A DNA stretch of 64,000 nucleotides, from contig NZ_JAHBYD010000026.1 of assembly GCF_019636135.1 (NCBI RefSeq), forward strand, positions 1 through 64,000, given 5' to 3'. Positions 7,316 through 15,889 of the stretch are shown in pieces. Position numbers and translations under genes: made by a program. This DNA is from Phenylobacterium sp. (GTDB lineage: Bacteria > Pseudomonadota > Alphaproteobacteria > Caulobacterales > Caulobacteraceae). The notes beneath the pieces were generated by a model that was given only the letters and a program-made list of their open reading frames with translations, had not been told where the DNA came from and searched no databases. How positions within the stretch are numbered: position 1 is the first letter of the stretch; each line of letters begins with the position of its first letter.

Positions 7316-7948
7316 ATGTACGCGGTGATCAAGACCGGCGGCAAGCAGTACCGGGTCCAGCCCGGCGACCTGCTGGTCGTCGAAAAGCTCGACGGTGAGC
7401 CCGGCGCGAAGGTCGCGTTCGGTGACGTGCTCCTGCTGGGCGAAGGCGAGGCCGTGACGGTCGGCGCCCCGCTCGTGGCCGGCGCCTCGGTCGCCGCGAC
7501 CCTGATCGAGACCCGCAAGGGCGACAAGGTGAAGATCTTCAAGAAGATCCGTCGCCAGGGCTATCGCCGCACCCGCGGCCACCGCCAGGCCGAGTCGGTC
7601 CTGCGCGTCACCGGCATCACCGCCGGCGGCAAGGAGACCAAGTGGGACGGCGAAGTCTCGCTCGTCACCAAGGCCGAGCTGGACGCCCGCGCCCGCGGCC
7701 TGGACTTCGCGACGATGAACCAGCCGCGCAAGACCAAGGCGCAACTGGCCGCCGAAGCCGCCGCCCCGGCGCCGAAGGCCGCCAAGGCCCCGAAGGCTGA
7801 AGCCGCTCCGGCGCCGGAAGCCGAAGCCCCCAAGGCCGAGGCCAAGGCCGCCGCGCCGAAGAAGGCTGCTGCGCCCAAGGCCGAAGGTGAAGCCAAGAAG
7901 CCGGCCGCCAAGAAGGCGGCTGCCAAGAAGGACGACGCGGCGGAGTAA
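7316..7948 (+). CDS. rplU: 50S ribosomal protein L21 with a long AKP-rich tail
   Basis: Residues 1-102 are canonical L21 (MYAVIKTGGKQYRV start, GYRRTRGHRQ near the end), which binds 23S rRNA. The protein continues for about 100 more residues dominated by Ala, Lys, Pro and Glu, roughly doubling the family's usual length. Such tails occur on L21 in several alphaproteobacteria; their role is not established. The gene is followed after 32 bp by rpmA, the usual partner. Transcription probably starts from the TTGACA/TATAAC promoter about 80 bp upstream. Confidence 0.97.
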   Translation: MYAVIKTGGKQYRVQPGDLLVVEKLDGEPGAKVAFGDVLLLGEGEAVTVGAPLVAGASVAATLIETRKGDKVKIFKKIRRQGYRRTRGHRQAESVLRVTGITAGGKETKWDGEVSLVTKAELDARARGLDFATMNQPRKTKAQLAAEAAAPAPKAAKAPKAEAAPAPEAEAPKAEAKAAAPKKAAAPKAEGEAKKPAAKKAAAKKDDAAE

Positions 7949-7980
7949 TCCGGCCGCGCAGTTGAGGACAGGAGCAGACC

Positions 7981-8256
7981 ATGGCTCACAAGAAATCCGG
8001 TGGTTCGTCGCGCAACGGTCGCGATTCCGCGGGCCGCCGTCTCGGCGTGAAGAAGTTCGGCGGCGAAGCCATCAACGCCGGCTCGATCATCGTGCGCCAG
8101 CGCGGCACCAAGTTCTGGCCGGGCGAAGGCGTGGGCATGGGCAAGGACCATACCCTCTTCGCGCTCGTCACCGGCGCGGTGAAGTTCGTCACCAAGGCCA
8201 AGAATCGCACCTACGCCACCGTAGTGCCGGCCGACAAGGTGATCGCAGCCGAATAG
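7981..8256 (+). CDS. rpmA: 50S ribosomal protein L27
   Basis: The 91-aa protein begins MAHKKSGGSSRNGRDSAG, the N-terminal arm that reaches the peptidyl transferase centre, followed by the conserved LGVKKFGGE and GSIIVRQRGT segments. It forms an operon with rplU and has an AGGACAGGAG ribosome site. Two hairpins follow the stop, the second being a plausible terminator. Confidence 0.98.
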   Translation: MAHKKSGGSSRNGRDSAGRRLGVKKFGGEAINAGSIIVRQRGTKFWPGEGVGMGKDHTLFALVTGAVKFVTKAKNRTYATVVPADKVIAAE

Positions 8257-8314
8257 GCGGAACCCGCTTTCTCCGGGTCCGCCAGCACCAAGGCGGACCG
8301 GACAGACGACCTTC

Positions 8315-8354
8315 GCGGGGAGTCCGGTTCGTCCGGGCTCCCCGCAGTCGTTTT
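8315..8354 (+). terminator. Rho-independent terminator after rpmA
   Basis: GCGGGGAGTCCGG (8315-8327) pairs with CCGGGCTCCCCGC (8333-8345) with one mismatch, followed by AGTCGTTTT. A weaker hairpin (GGCGGAACCCG / CGGGTCCGCC) lies just before it at about 8256-8282. Confidence 0.7.
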
Positions 8355-8394
8355 GGGCCCCCACGCAACCAAGAAGGGGCCGGGAGGTAGGGAA

Positions 8395-8928
8395 ATGTGT
8401 GCAGTCGACGTCAGGCCGGCCATCGCGACCGAGCGGCTGGTGCTCCGGGGTCTCGTCGCGGGCGATGCGCCGCAGGTGGCCGAGCTCGCGAGCGATTTCA
8501 ACGTGGCGGCCATGACCGCGCGCATCCCGCATCCCTACGCCCTCTCCGACGCCGAGTGGTTCGTGGGCTATGCGCAGGCGCGCGATCCGCGGCGCGAGGC
8601 GAACTTCGCCATCGAGCATCGCCGGTTCGGCGTGATCGGCGTCCTGGGCTTCGACGGGACCGACCCGAGGCGGCCGGAGGTCGGCTACTGGCTGGGCCGC
8701 CCGTTCTGGGGCCGCGGCTATGCCTCGGAGGCGCTGAAGGCCGCGATGGCCTGGGCGCGCGCGGACTGGGGGAAGAACGCGGTCTGGGCCGGCCACTTCG
8801 CCGACAACCGCGCCTCGGGCGGCGTGCTGGTGAAGGCGGGCTTCCTCTACACGGGCGACGTCGAGACCCGCCACTCCGTCGCCCGCGGCGAGGACGTGCC
8901 CACCCGCATGATGGTCTGGCTCGCCTAG
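8395..8928 (+). CDS. GNAT-family N-acetyltransferase (RimJ/RimL type)
   Basis: The 177-aa product has the RimJ-type acetyltransferase layout: TERLVLRGL at the start, a GVIGVLGF strand, then the acetyl-CoA loop region (GYWLGRPFWGRGYASEAL) and FADNRASGGVLVKAGF. Family members acetylate N-terminal amines of proteins or small molecules; the acceptor is unknown. The ATG at 8395 has GGGAGG upstream. In relatives a gene of this type commonly sits between rpmA and obg. Confidence 0.9.
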   Translation: MCAVDVRPAIATERLVLRGLVAGDAPQVAELASDFNVAAMTARIPHPYALSDAEWFVGYAQARDPRREANFAIEHRRFGVIGVLGFDGTDPRRPEVGYWLGRPFWGRGYASEALKAAMAWARADWGKNAVWAGHFADNRASGGVLVKAGFLYTGDVETRHSVARGEDVPTRMMVWLA

Positions 8929-9001
8929 GCCATTCGTCGGGACGAACGGCCTGTTTCCAAGCAAAGGTCCCGAGCATTCGGCTGTTCGCCGAATGCTCGG
9001 G
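8928..9001. repeat. Two-hairpin ATTCGG repeat, reverse orientation
   Basis: GGCCATTCGTC pairs with GACGAACGGCC at 8928-8950. CCCGAGCATTCGGC (8969-8982) pairs perfectly with GCCGAATGCTCGGG (8988-9001) around a TGTTC loop. The TTTCCAAGC linker is the complement of the linker in the 6222-6325 element, so this is the same element inverted. Confidence 0.85.
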
Positions 9002-9019
9002 GGCTGGTATGCGCACGCC

Positions 9020-9565
9020 ATGACCGCCGCTGCATCCCGCCGCCGCGCTTCCGGCGCCTCCAGCCAGCCGCTGCCCTTCCAGGCGGCGGCCGTGGCGGCG
9101 GGCGCGCTCGCCATGGCGGCGGCCGGGCGCTTCAGCTTCGACCTCGGCCCCGTGCCGATCACCCTGCAGACCTACGCGCTCTTCGTGATCGCCGGGCTGT
9201 TCGGCGGGCGGCTGGGCCTGCTGGCCGTCCTGGCCTGGCTCGTGGCCGCCGCGCTCGGCCTGCCGGTGCTGGCGGACGGCGCCGGCGGCTGGCGCGCGGT
9301 GGCCGGCCACACCGCGGGCTTCCTGGCCGGCATGGCCGCCGCGGCCTGGGTGGTGGGCGAGGCCGCGCCCAAGGCCAAGGGCTGGATCCCGCTCATCCTG
9401 CTCGTCCTCGCCGGCCACGCCATCGTGCTGGCGGTCGGCTGGGCCGGCCTCGCCACGTTCATGGACCCCAAGCCGGCGCTGACCGTCGGCATCGTCCCCC
9501 TCCTGCCCGGCGCGGTCGTCAAGTCGCTCGCCGCCGCGGCCACGATCCGACTGATTTCCCGATGA
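9020..9565 (+). CDS. bioY: BioY-family biotin transporter substrate-binding subunit
   Basis: This 181-aa integral membrane protein has the BioY signature regions: PVPITLQTYALFVIAGLFGGRLG (given in part) in the first half, and a long hydrophobic helix series to about residue 175. BioY is the S-component of ECF biotin transporters and can work alone in some alphaproteobacteria. No ECF ATPase or T-component gene is adjacent. Its stop overlaps the obg start by four bases (ATGA), so the two are probably coupled, which is an unusual pairing of vitamin uptake with a ribosome GTPase. Confidence 0.88.
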   Translation: MTAAASRRRASGASSQPLPFQAAAVAAGALAMAAAGRFSFDLGPVPITLQTYALFVIAGLFGGRLGLLAVLAWLVAAALGLPVLADGAGGWRAVAGHTAGFLAGMAAAAWVVGEAAPKAKGWIPLILLVLAGHAIVLAVGWAGLATFMDPKPALTVGIVPLLPGAVVKSLAAAATIRLISR

Positions 9566-10599
9566 AGTTCCTCGATCAGGTCAAGGTCTACGTGAAGAGC
9601 GGCGCGGGCGGCGGCGGCGCCGTCTCGTTCCGCCGCGAGAAGTACATCGAGTTCGGCGGCCCCGACGGCGGCGACGGCGGCAAGGGCGGCGACGTCTGGA
9701 TCGAGGCGGTCGAGGGGCTGAACACCCTCATCGACTACCGCTACCAGCAGCATTTCCGCGCCGGCACCGGCGTCCACGGCATGGGCCGCAGCCGCCACGG
9801 CGCCGCCGGCGCCGACGTCGTCCTGAAGGTCCCCGTCGGCACCGAGGTCCTCGACGAGGACAAGCGCCTGATCGCCGACATGTCCGCGCCCGGCCAGCGC
9901 CTCCAGCTCCTGCAGGGCGGCAACGGCGGGTGGGGCAACGAACGCTTCAAGGGCCCCGTGAACCAGGCCCCCCGCCACGCCAACCCCGGCCAGGAGGGCC
10001 AGGAGATGGCGCTGTGGCTGCGGCTGAAGCTGATCGCGGACGTCGGGCTCGTCGGCTTGCCGAACGCCGGGAAGTCGACCTTCCTGGCGGCGTCCAGCGC
10101 GGCGAAGCCGAAGATCGCGGACTATCCGTTCACGACGCTGGCGCCCAACCTCGGCATGGTCGACCTGTCGGTGGGCGAGCGGTTCGTCCTGGCCGACATC
10201 CCTGGCCTGATCGAAGGCGCCAGCGAGGGCGCAGGGATCGGGACGCGGTTCCTGGGCCACGTCGAGCGGACGGCCGTGCTGGTGCATCTGGTCGACGCGA
10301 CGCAGGAGGACGTGGCGGGCGCGTGGAAGACGGTGCGCCACGAACTGGAGGCCTACGGCGAGGGCCTGGAGGACAAGTCCGAGATCGTGGCGCTGAACAA
10401 GATCGACGCGCTGGACGAGGCGACGATCGCGCAGAAGGCGGCCGAGCTGGAGGCCGCGGTCGGCCACAAGGTCCGCCGGGTCTCGGGCGTGGCGAAGATG
10501 GGCGTGACCGAGATCCTGCGCGAAGCCTACGCCCTGGTGCGCGAGAAGAAGGGCGAGATCGCCGCCGAGGACGCGGCCCCCGAGGAATGGCGGCCCTGA
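9562..10599 (+). CDS. obg: Obg/CgtA GTPase
   Basis: The 345-aa protein has the glycine-rich Obg fold (residues 1-158; GGGGGAVSFRREK...), then a G domain with the Walker A GLPNAGKST, the switch DIPGLIEGA and the NKID specificity motif. The C-terminal extension is short. Obg binds the 50S subunit and links ribosome maturation to growth and, in Caulobacter, to the cell cycle. It is translationally coupled to bioY upstream and is followed 1 bp later by proB. Confidence 0.97.
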   Translation: MKFLDQVKVYVKSGAGGGGAVSFRREKYIEFGGPDGGDGGKGGDVWIEAVEGLNTLIDYRYQQHFRAGTGVHGMGRSRHGAAGADVVLKVPVGTEVLDEDKRLIADMSAPGQRLQLLQGGNGGWGNERFKGPVNQAPRHANPGQEGQEMALWLRLKLIADVGLVGLPNAGKSTFLAASSAAKPKIADYPFTTLAPNLGMVDLSVGERFVLADIPGLIEGASEGAGIGTRFLGHVERTAVLVHLVDATQEDVAGAWKTVRHELEAYGEGLEDKSEIVALNKIDALDEATIAQKAAELEAAVGHKVRRVSGVAKMGVTEILREAYALVREKKGEIAAEDAAPEEWRP

Positions 10600-10600
10600 C

Positions 10601-11731
10601 ATGAGCGAGATCGCGTCCGCCCGCCGGGTCGTCGTCAAGGTCGGCTCGGCCCTGCTGGTCGGGCCCGACGGCGCCGCGCACGGCGCGTGGCTCAGCGACT
10701 TCGCCGCAGACGTGGCGCGGCTGCGGGCGCGGGGACAGCAGGTGCTGATCGTGTCGTCCGGCGCGGTGGCGCTGGGGCGGCGCAGGCTGGGCCTGGGCAA
10801 GCGGGCGCTGACGCTGCCGGAGAAGCAGGCCGCCGCGGCGGCCGGGCAGTCGGCGCTGATGCGGGCGTGGGAGGAGGCGCTGGCGCCGCTCGGCCTGGTC
10901 TGCGCGCAGGTGCTGCTGACGCGCGACGACACCGAAGTGCGGCGGCGCTGGCTGAACGCGCGGGCGACGGTCGAGGCGCTGCTGGGCCTGGGCGTCATCC
11001 CGGTGATCAACGAGAACGACACCGTCGTCACCGAGGAGATCCGGGTGGGCGACAACGACCGGCTCTCGGCCCGCGTGGCGCAGCTTGTGGGCGCCGAGGC
11101 GCTGGTGCTGCTGTCGGACGTCGAAGGGCTCTACACGGCCGATCCGCGGCGCGATCCGGCGGCGACGCTGGTCCCGCGCGTCGGGCGGCTCACGCCCGGG
11201 ATCGAGGCGATGGCGGGCGGCGCGAATGCCGCGGCCGGCGTCGGCACGGGCGGCATGGCGACCAAGCTGGAGGCGGCGCGGATCGCGAGCCATGCCGGGT
11301 GCGCCACCATCATCACCCTCGGCGAGCGGCCCGGCCCGCTGGCCGCCATCGAGGCCGGCGCGCCGGCCACGGTCGTCGAGCCGGAGACGAGCCCGCGCGC
11401 GGCCTACAAGGCGTGGATCGCCGGCTCGCTGGCGCCGGCCGGATCGCTGACGGTGGACGCCGGCGCGGCGGCGGCCGTGCGGCGCGGCAAGAGCCTGCTG
11501 GCGGCCGGGATCAAGGCGGTGGACGGCCGGTTCGACAAGGGCGACGCGGTGGTCGTGCGCGACGAGGCGGGCCGCGAGATCGGCCGCGGCCTGGTGCGCT
11601 ATCCATCGGACCATGCGGCGCGGATCTGCGGGCTGAAGTCGGCCGCGGCGGAGGCCGAGCTCGGCTACACGTCCGGGCCGGTCGTACACGCCGACGACCT
11701 GGCGCTAGCCGCGGGCGCGCTCACCGCCTAG
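10601..11731 (+). CDS. proB: Glutamate 5-kinase with PUA domain
   Basis: The 376-aa enzyme phosphorylates glutamate in the first step of proline synthesis. The N-terminal amino-acid kinase domain starts RRVVVKVGSALLVG and contains VSSGAVALG and the INENDTV substrate loop. Residues from about 275 form a PUA domain. One base separates it from obg. The next gene encodes the second enzyme of the pathway, consistent with a proBA operon. Confidence 0.96.
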   Translation: MSEIASARRVVVKVGSALLVGPDGAAHGAWLSDFAADVARLRARGQQVLIVSSGAVALGRRRLGLGKRALTLPEKQAAAAAGQSALMRAWEEALAPLGLVCAQVLLTRDDTEVRRRWLNARATVEALLGLGVIPVINENDTVVTEEIRVGDNDRLSARVAQLVGAEALVLLSDVEGLYTADPRRDPAATLVPRVGRLTPGIEAMAGGANAAAGVGTGGMATKLEAARIASHAGCATIITLGERPGPLAAIEAGAPATVVEPETSPRAAYKAWIAGSLAPAGSLTVDAGAAAAVRRGKSLLAAGIKAVDGRFDKGDAVVVRDEAGREIGRGLVRYPSDHAARICGLKSAAAEAELGYTSGPVVHADDLALAAGALTA

Positions 11732-11762
11732 GTTAGGCTCAGGGCGAGCATAAGGGGGAGCC

Positions 11763-13331
11763 GTGGACGACGGCGCATCAGGCAGGGAGGCGCAGGCGGT
11801 CCGCACCGGACGGCTGGACGCGCTCGCGCCCGGCCAGGCGATCCCGTTCGCGGGCGACCGCGTCGCCTATGTGACCCCCGGGCTCGCCGCCGCCTTCCGG
11901 CCCGGCGACCGGCTGGCGGTCGTCCAGGACACCGGCGACCTGCTGCACATCCCCGCCCGCGAGCACGCGGCCGCCGAGGCCGCGGTGGGCCGCGCCGTGG
12001 GCGCCTTCGCGCGGATGGGCGAGGTGGACGACGCCGCCGTCACCGCCTTCTTCGACACCTTCGCGCGTCGGCTGGAGGACGACGCCGTCTGGGCGAGGAT
12101 CGCAACCGCCAACGCCGCCGACGTGGAAGGCGCCAGGGCGCGGGGCCGCTCGACGACGCGGCTGATCGCGTCGGACGCGATGCGCGCCGACATGGTCGCG
12201 GGCCTGCGCGCCTGGCGCGACGCCGAGCCGCCGCGCGGCCGGGTGATCGAGACCGTGGCGCACGACGGCTGGACGGTGGAGCAGGTGACGGCGCCGCTGG
12301 GGGCGGTGGGCTTCGTCTTCGAGGGCCGGCCCAACGTCTTCGCCGACGCCACGGGCGTGATCCGCGCGGGCAACACCGTCGTCTTCCGCATCGGTTCCGA
12401 CGCGCTGGGCACCGCGCGCGCCATCGTGGCCGAGGCGCTGGACCCGGCGATCGCCGAGGCGGGGCTGCCCGACGGCGCGGCGGTGCTGGTGGATTCCGCG
12501 GCCCACGCGGCCGGCTGGGCGATGTTCGCCGACAGCCGCCTGTCGCTGGCGGTGGCGCGGGGGTCGGGGCCGGCGGTGGCCCAGCTCGGCGCCATCGCGC
12601 GGCAGGCCGGGACGCCCGTCAGCCTGCACGGCACGGGGGGCGCCTGGATGGTGGCCGACGCGAGCGCCGCCGCCGAACGGTTCCACGCCGCGGTCTTCCA
12701 TTCGCTGGACCGCAAGGTCTGCAACACGCTGAACGTCTGCTGCGTCGTGCGCGAGCGGGCGGACGAGTTGATCGCGGTGTTCCTGGAGGCGCTGGAGCGC
12801 GCGGGCGAACGGCGCAGGGGCGTGAAGCTGCATGTGGCCGAGGCCGACTGGGACCGCCTGCCGGAGCGCTGGCGCACCGCGCGCACAACCGTGGTCCGCG
12901 CCGAGGGGCCGGTGGAGGAGGCGCTCGCCGAGCCGTTGGCCGACGCCGATCTCGGCCGCGAGTGGGAGTGGGAGGAGACGCCCGAGGTCACGCTGAAGGT
13001 GGTGGCCGACGTCGCCGAGGCGGTGGCGCTGTTCAACCGCCTGAGCCCGCGGTTCGCGGCGACGCTGATCTCGCAGGACTCCGACGCGCACGCGCGGTTC
13101 TACGCGACGGTCGATGCGCCGTTCGTGGGCGATGGCTTCACCCGCTGGGTCGATGGCCAGTACGCGCTGAACAAGCCCGAGCTCGGGCTGTCGAACTGGG
13201 AGCACGGGCGGCTCTTCGCCCGCGGCGGCGTGCTGGCCGGCGACGGCGTCTTCACGGTCCGCGCCCGCGTCCGGCAGAGCGACCTCGACCTCGACCGCGG
13301 GGGCGCAGCCACCCCGCCGCGCAACCGGTAG
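11763..13331 (+). CDS. proA: Glutamate-5-semialdehyde dehydrogenase (long, divergent ProA)
   Basis: At 522 aa this is about 100 residues longer than E. coli ProA. An N-terminal block of about 75 residues precedes the helix that aligns with the ProA start. The core keeps VTAPLGAVGFVFEGRPNV and the catalytic cysteine region KVCNTLN, but the usual IPRGG stretch reads VARGSG. It should reduce glutamyl-5-phosphate to the semialdehyde with NADPH; adjacency to proB supports this. The start is GTG with AAGGGGGAG just upstream. Because of the divergence, a related aldehyde dehydrogenase activity is possible. Confidence 0.82.
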   Translation: MDDGASGREAQAVRTGRLDALAPGQAIPFAGDRVAYVTPGLAAAFRPGDRLAVVQDTGDLLHIPAREHAAAEAAVGRAVGAFARMGEVDDAAVTAFFDTFARRLEDDAVWARIATANAADVEGARARGRSTTRLIASDAMRADMVAGLRAWRDAEPPRGRVIETVAHDGWTVEQVTAPLGAVGFVFEGRPNVFADATGVIRAGNTVVFRIGSDALGTARAIVAEALDPAIAEAGLPDGAAVLVDSAAHAAGWAMFADSRLSLAVARGSGPAVAQLGAIARQAGTPVSLHGTGGAWMVADASAAAERFHAAVFHSLDRKVCNTLNVCCVVRERADELIAVFLEALERAGERRRGVKLHVAEADWDRLPERWRTARTTVVRAEGPVEEALAEPLADADLGREWEWEETPEVTLKVVADVAEAVALFNRLSPRFAATLISQDSDAHARFYATVDAPFVGDGFTRWVDGQYALNKPELGLSNWEHGRLFARGGVLAGDGVFTVRARVRQSDLDLDRGGAATPPRNR

Positions 13332-13340
13332 CGCCGGCGC

Positions 13341-14000
13341 ATGTGGTTTGCAGGCCCGGCGCGCCGCGCGCCCGTCGCAGGACGTCCCGGGGCGCTGAGG
13401 CTGGGCTTCACGCTCAGGCCGGGCATGCGGGTCGGCCTCTTCGGCGGCTCGTTCAACCCGGCGCACGAAGGCCACGCCCACGTGGCCGAGACGGCCCGGC
13501 GGCGACTGGGCCTGGATCGCGTGGTCTGGCTCGTCTCGCCGCAGAACCCGCTGAAGTCGCGCCACGAGACGGCCGACCTCCCCCAGCGCATGGCCGGCGC
13601 CCGGGCGCTGGCGCAGGGGCCGGGCATGGTGATCTCCGACATCGAGACCCGCCTGGGCTCGGCCTACACCATCGACACCATCCGCACCCTCAAGGCGCGT
13701 TTCCCGGGCGTCCACTTCGTCTGGATCATGGGCGCGGACAGCCTGGCCGGCTTCCACCGGTGGAAGGGCTGGACGCAGATCATGCACGAGGTCCCGGTGG
13801 CCGTGGTCTCGCGCCCCTGGATCTCGCTCAAGAGCCGGTTCTCGCCCACCGCAAAGCGGTTCGCCCACTCCCGGCGCTCGTCGGCGGCGGCCATGGACCT
13901 GCCGGGTTCGAAGCCGCCGGGCTGGGTCTTCCTGCGGGGGCCGCTCAATTTCCAGTCATCCACCGCGCTTCGGGAACGGATGCGCCGGGCGAAGGCTTGA
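13341..14000 (+). CDS. nadD: Nicotinate-nucleotide adenylyltransferase NadD
   Basis: The nucleotidyltransferase core begins at MRVGLFGGSFNPAHEGH, with the HxGH-type motif, and ends with the SSTALR motif, both diagnostic of NadD. The enzyme adenylates nicotinate mononucleotide in NAD synthesis. The first in-frame ATG (13341) gives 219 aa with a 28-residue leader; the alternative ATG at 13425 starts right at the core. The longer form is listed because related alphaproteobacterial proteins often have such a leader, but the choice is uncertain. Confidence 0.92.
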   Translation: MWFAGPARRAPVAGRPGALRLGFTLRPGMRVGLFGGSFNPAHEGHAHVAETARRRLGLDRVVWLVSPQNPLKSRHETADLPQRMAGARALAQGPGMVISDIETRLGSAYTIDTIRTLKARFPGVHFVWIMGADSLAGFHRWKGWTQIMHEVPVAVVSRPWISLKSRFSPTAKRFAHSRRSSAAAMDLPGSKPPGWVFLRGPLNFQSSTALRERMRRAKA

Positions 14001-14035
14001 TCGGGTCGCGAGGCGCCTGACCGCGCGCCCATGAT

Positions 14036-14494
14036 GTGGTAGGGTCCCGCTGGCGAGGACACAAAGGAGCTACCCCGCTGAACCGTAACCCCGCGCCGAG
14101 TGCGCACGAGACCCCGGCGAAGACCGAGGCCTCGATCCAGGACCCGGGCCGCAACACCGCGATCGAGGACCTGATCCTCAATCGCCTGGACGATGACCAG
14201 GCCCAGGACGTCGTCTTCATCGACCTCAAGGGAAAGAGCCCCGTCGCCGACGGGCTCATCGTCGCGTCCGGCCGCTCGCAGCGGCACGTGGGCGCGATGG
14301 CCGACCACCTGCTGCGTTCGCTGAAGGAGGCGGGCTACGGCAAGTGCCGGATCGAAGGCATGCCCAGCGCCGACTGGGTGCTGATCGACGCCGGGGACGT
14401 GATCGTCCACCTGTTCCGGCCCGAGGTCCGCTCCTTCTACAACATCGAGAAGATCTGGTCGGTCGAGACCGGCGGCCACCGCGCCGCCGTCTGA
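14036..14494 (+). CDS. rsfS: Ribosomal silencing factor RsfS
   Basis: The product matches RsfS/RsfA (DUF143): VVFIDLKGKSPVADGLIVASGRS, then GMPSADWVLIDAGDVIVHLF and RSFYNIEKIW (each shown in part). RsfS binds L14 and blocks subunit joining when nutrients are low. The GTG at 14036 has no ribosome site. A CTG at 14078 lies 8 bases behind AAAGGAG and may be the true start, giving about 138 aa. The gene follows nadD as in many bacteria. Confidence 0.93.
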   Translation: MVGSRWRGHKGATPLNRNPAPSAHETPAKTEASIQDPGRNTAIEDLILNRLDDDQAQDVVFIDLKGKSPVADGLIVASGRSQRHVGAMADHLLRSLKEAGYGKCRIEGMPSADWVLIDAGDVIVHLFRPEVRSFYNIEKIWSVETGGHRAAV

Positions 14495-14498
14495 GCCC

Positions 14499-14739
14499 CT
14501 TCCCTCCCCATCAAGGGAGGGAACGGCGCTTTACAGCCGCGCCTTGCGCAGCTAAAGCGCCTGCGATGTTCGTCCGCGCGACCATGATTATCACCCGGAA
14601 AACGACCCGCTCCTGCGGGGCGTCGACGGGTGCGCGCGTGATCTGAAGCGAGCACACACCCGGAGAGAGCCCCGCCGAAGCGCGGGGCCCCGATCACCGG
14701 ACCAGCACCCCGCGCCTCCGCCCATCAGGAGACGCCGCC
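14499..14739. other. Intergenic leader between rsfS and asd with two hairpins
   Basis: TTCCCTCCC / GGGAGGGAA forms a small hairpin directly behind rsfS, resembling half of the larger 48367-48510 repeat. A second hairpin (GCCCCGC / GCGGGGC, 14669-14688) lies about 50 bp before asd. I saw no riboswitch family I could name and no open frame of note. Confidence 0.5.
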
Positions 14740-15822
14740 ATGACCTTCCAGACCTTCCGCAGAGCCCATCCCAACGTCGCCATCCTCGGCGCGACCGGCG
14801 CCGTGGGCGTCGAGCTGATCCGCTGCCTGGAGCAGCGCGACTTCCCGCTGGCGCGGCTGAAGCTGCTGGCCTCGCCGCGCTCGGCGGGCCGCAAGCTCGC
14901 GTTCCGCGGCGAGGAGCTGACGGTCGATGCGGTCGATAACGCCAGCTTCAACGACGTGGACCTGGCGCTGTTCTCGGCCGGGGCCGGCCAGTCCAGGACC
15001 TGGGCGCCCGTCGCCGTCGCCGCCGGCGCGGTGGTGGTCGACAATTCCTCGGCCTTCCGGATGGACCCGGACTGCCCGCTGGTGGTGCCCGAGGTGAACC
15101 TCGACATGCTGGTGGCGCACCGCGGCGTGGTGGCCAATCCCAACTGCGTGGCGATCATCGCGGCGATGGCGATCCAGCCGCTGCACCGCGCCTTCGGCCT
15201 GACCCGCGTTCGCCTGTCGACCTATCAGGCGGCGTCCGGCGCCGGCGCGGCGGCGATGGAGGAGCTGCGGGCCTCGACCGCGGCCCACCTGGCCGGCGAG
15301 GCCTATGCGCCGCAGGTGCTGAAGCACCCCTACGCCTTCAACCTGTTCAGCCACGACAGCGGCGTCGATCTCGAGAGCGGCTACAACGGCGAGGAGCTGA
15401 AGGTGGTGGCCGAGACCCAGCGCCTGCTGGGCCGCCCGAACCTGCCCGTCGGCATCACCAGCGTCCGCGTGCCGGTCCTGCGGGCCCACACCATCGCCAT
15501 GACCCTGGAGTTCCCCGAGCCGGTGAGCCCGGAGGCGGCGCGCGAGGTGCTGTCGGGCGCGCCGGGCGTGCGGATCGTGGACGACCGGGCGGGCAACCAC
15601 TTCCCGATGCCCTCGGAGTCGCAGGGGCAGGGCGACGTCCTGGCCGGCCGCTTCCGCACCGACCTGGCCGACCCCACCGGCCGCTCGGTCTGCCTGATGG
15701 TCTCGGGCGACCAGTTGCTGAAGGGCGCGGCGCTGAACGCGGTGCAGATCGCCGAGCACCTGTTCGCCGACGCGCGTGAGCAACTGCGGTCGAGCGAGGT
15801 GCTGGGCGAGCCCGTGGCCTGA
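14740..15822 (+). CDS. asd: Aspartate-semialdehyde dehydrogenase
   Basis: The 360-aa enzyme has the NADP-binding GATGAVG loop at residues 17-23, the catalytic Cys136 in NPNC, and the usual SGxG and C-terminal QLLKGAALNAVQIAE helix. It reduces aspartyl phosphate to the semialdehyde, the branch point to lysine, diaminopimelate, methionine and threonine. It appears to be a single-gene unit. The 240-bp leader has no recognised control element. Confidence 0.97.
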   Translation: MTFQTFRRAHPNVAILGATGAVGVELIRCLEQRDFPLARLKLLASPRSAGRKLAFRGEELTVDAVDNASFNDVDLALFSAGAGQSRTWAPVAVAAGAVVVDNSSAFRMDPDCPLVVPEVNLDMLVAHRGVVANPNCVAIIAAMAIQPLHRAFGLTRVRLSTYQAASGAGAAAMEELRASTAAHLAGEAYAPQVLKHPYAFNLFSHDSGVDLESGYNGEELKVVAETQRLLGRPNLPVGITSVRVPVLRAHTIAMTLEFPEPVSPEAAREVLSGAPGVRIVDDRAGNHFPMPSESQGQGDVLAGRFRTDLADPTGRSVCLMVSGDQLLKGAALNAVQIAEHLFADAREQLRSSEVLGEPVA

Positions 15823-15889
15823 GCCCGTCATTCGCGGCTGGACTCCGGCCGGGCCGGGTGATGCGATCCTTCCAGGGAGAAAGCACGCC

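Noticed and set aside
11778..13868. 696-codon minus-strand frame opposite proA/nadD
   Set aside because: Low-complexity His/Arg/Gly shadow caused by high GC3.
14540..14739. Riboswitch upstream of asd
   Set aside because: Considered because asd is often controlled by lysine or SAM, but I could not match a known aptamer; only simple hairpins are visible.
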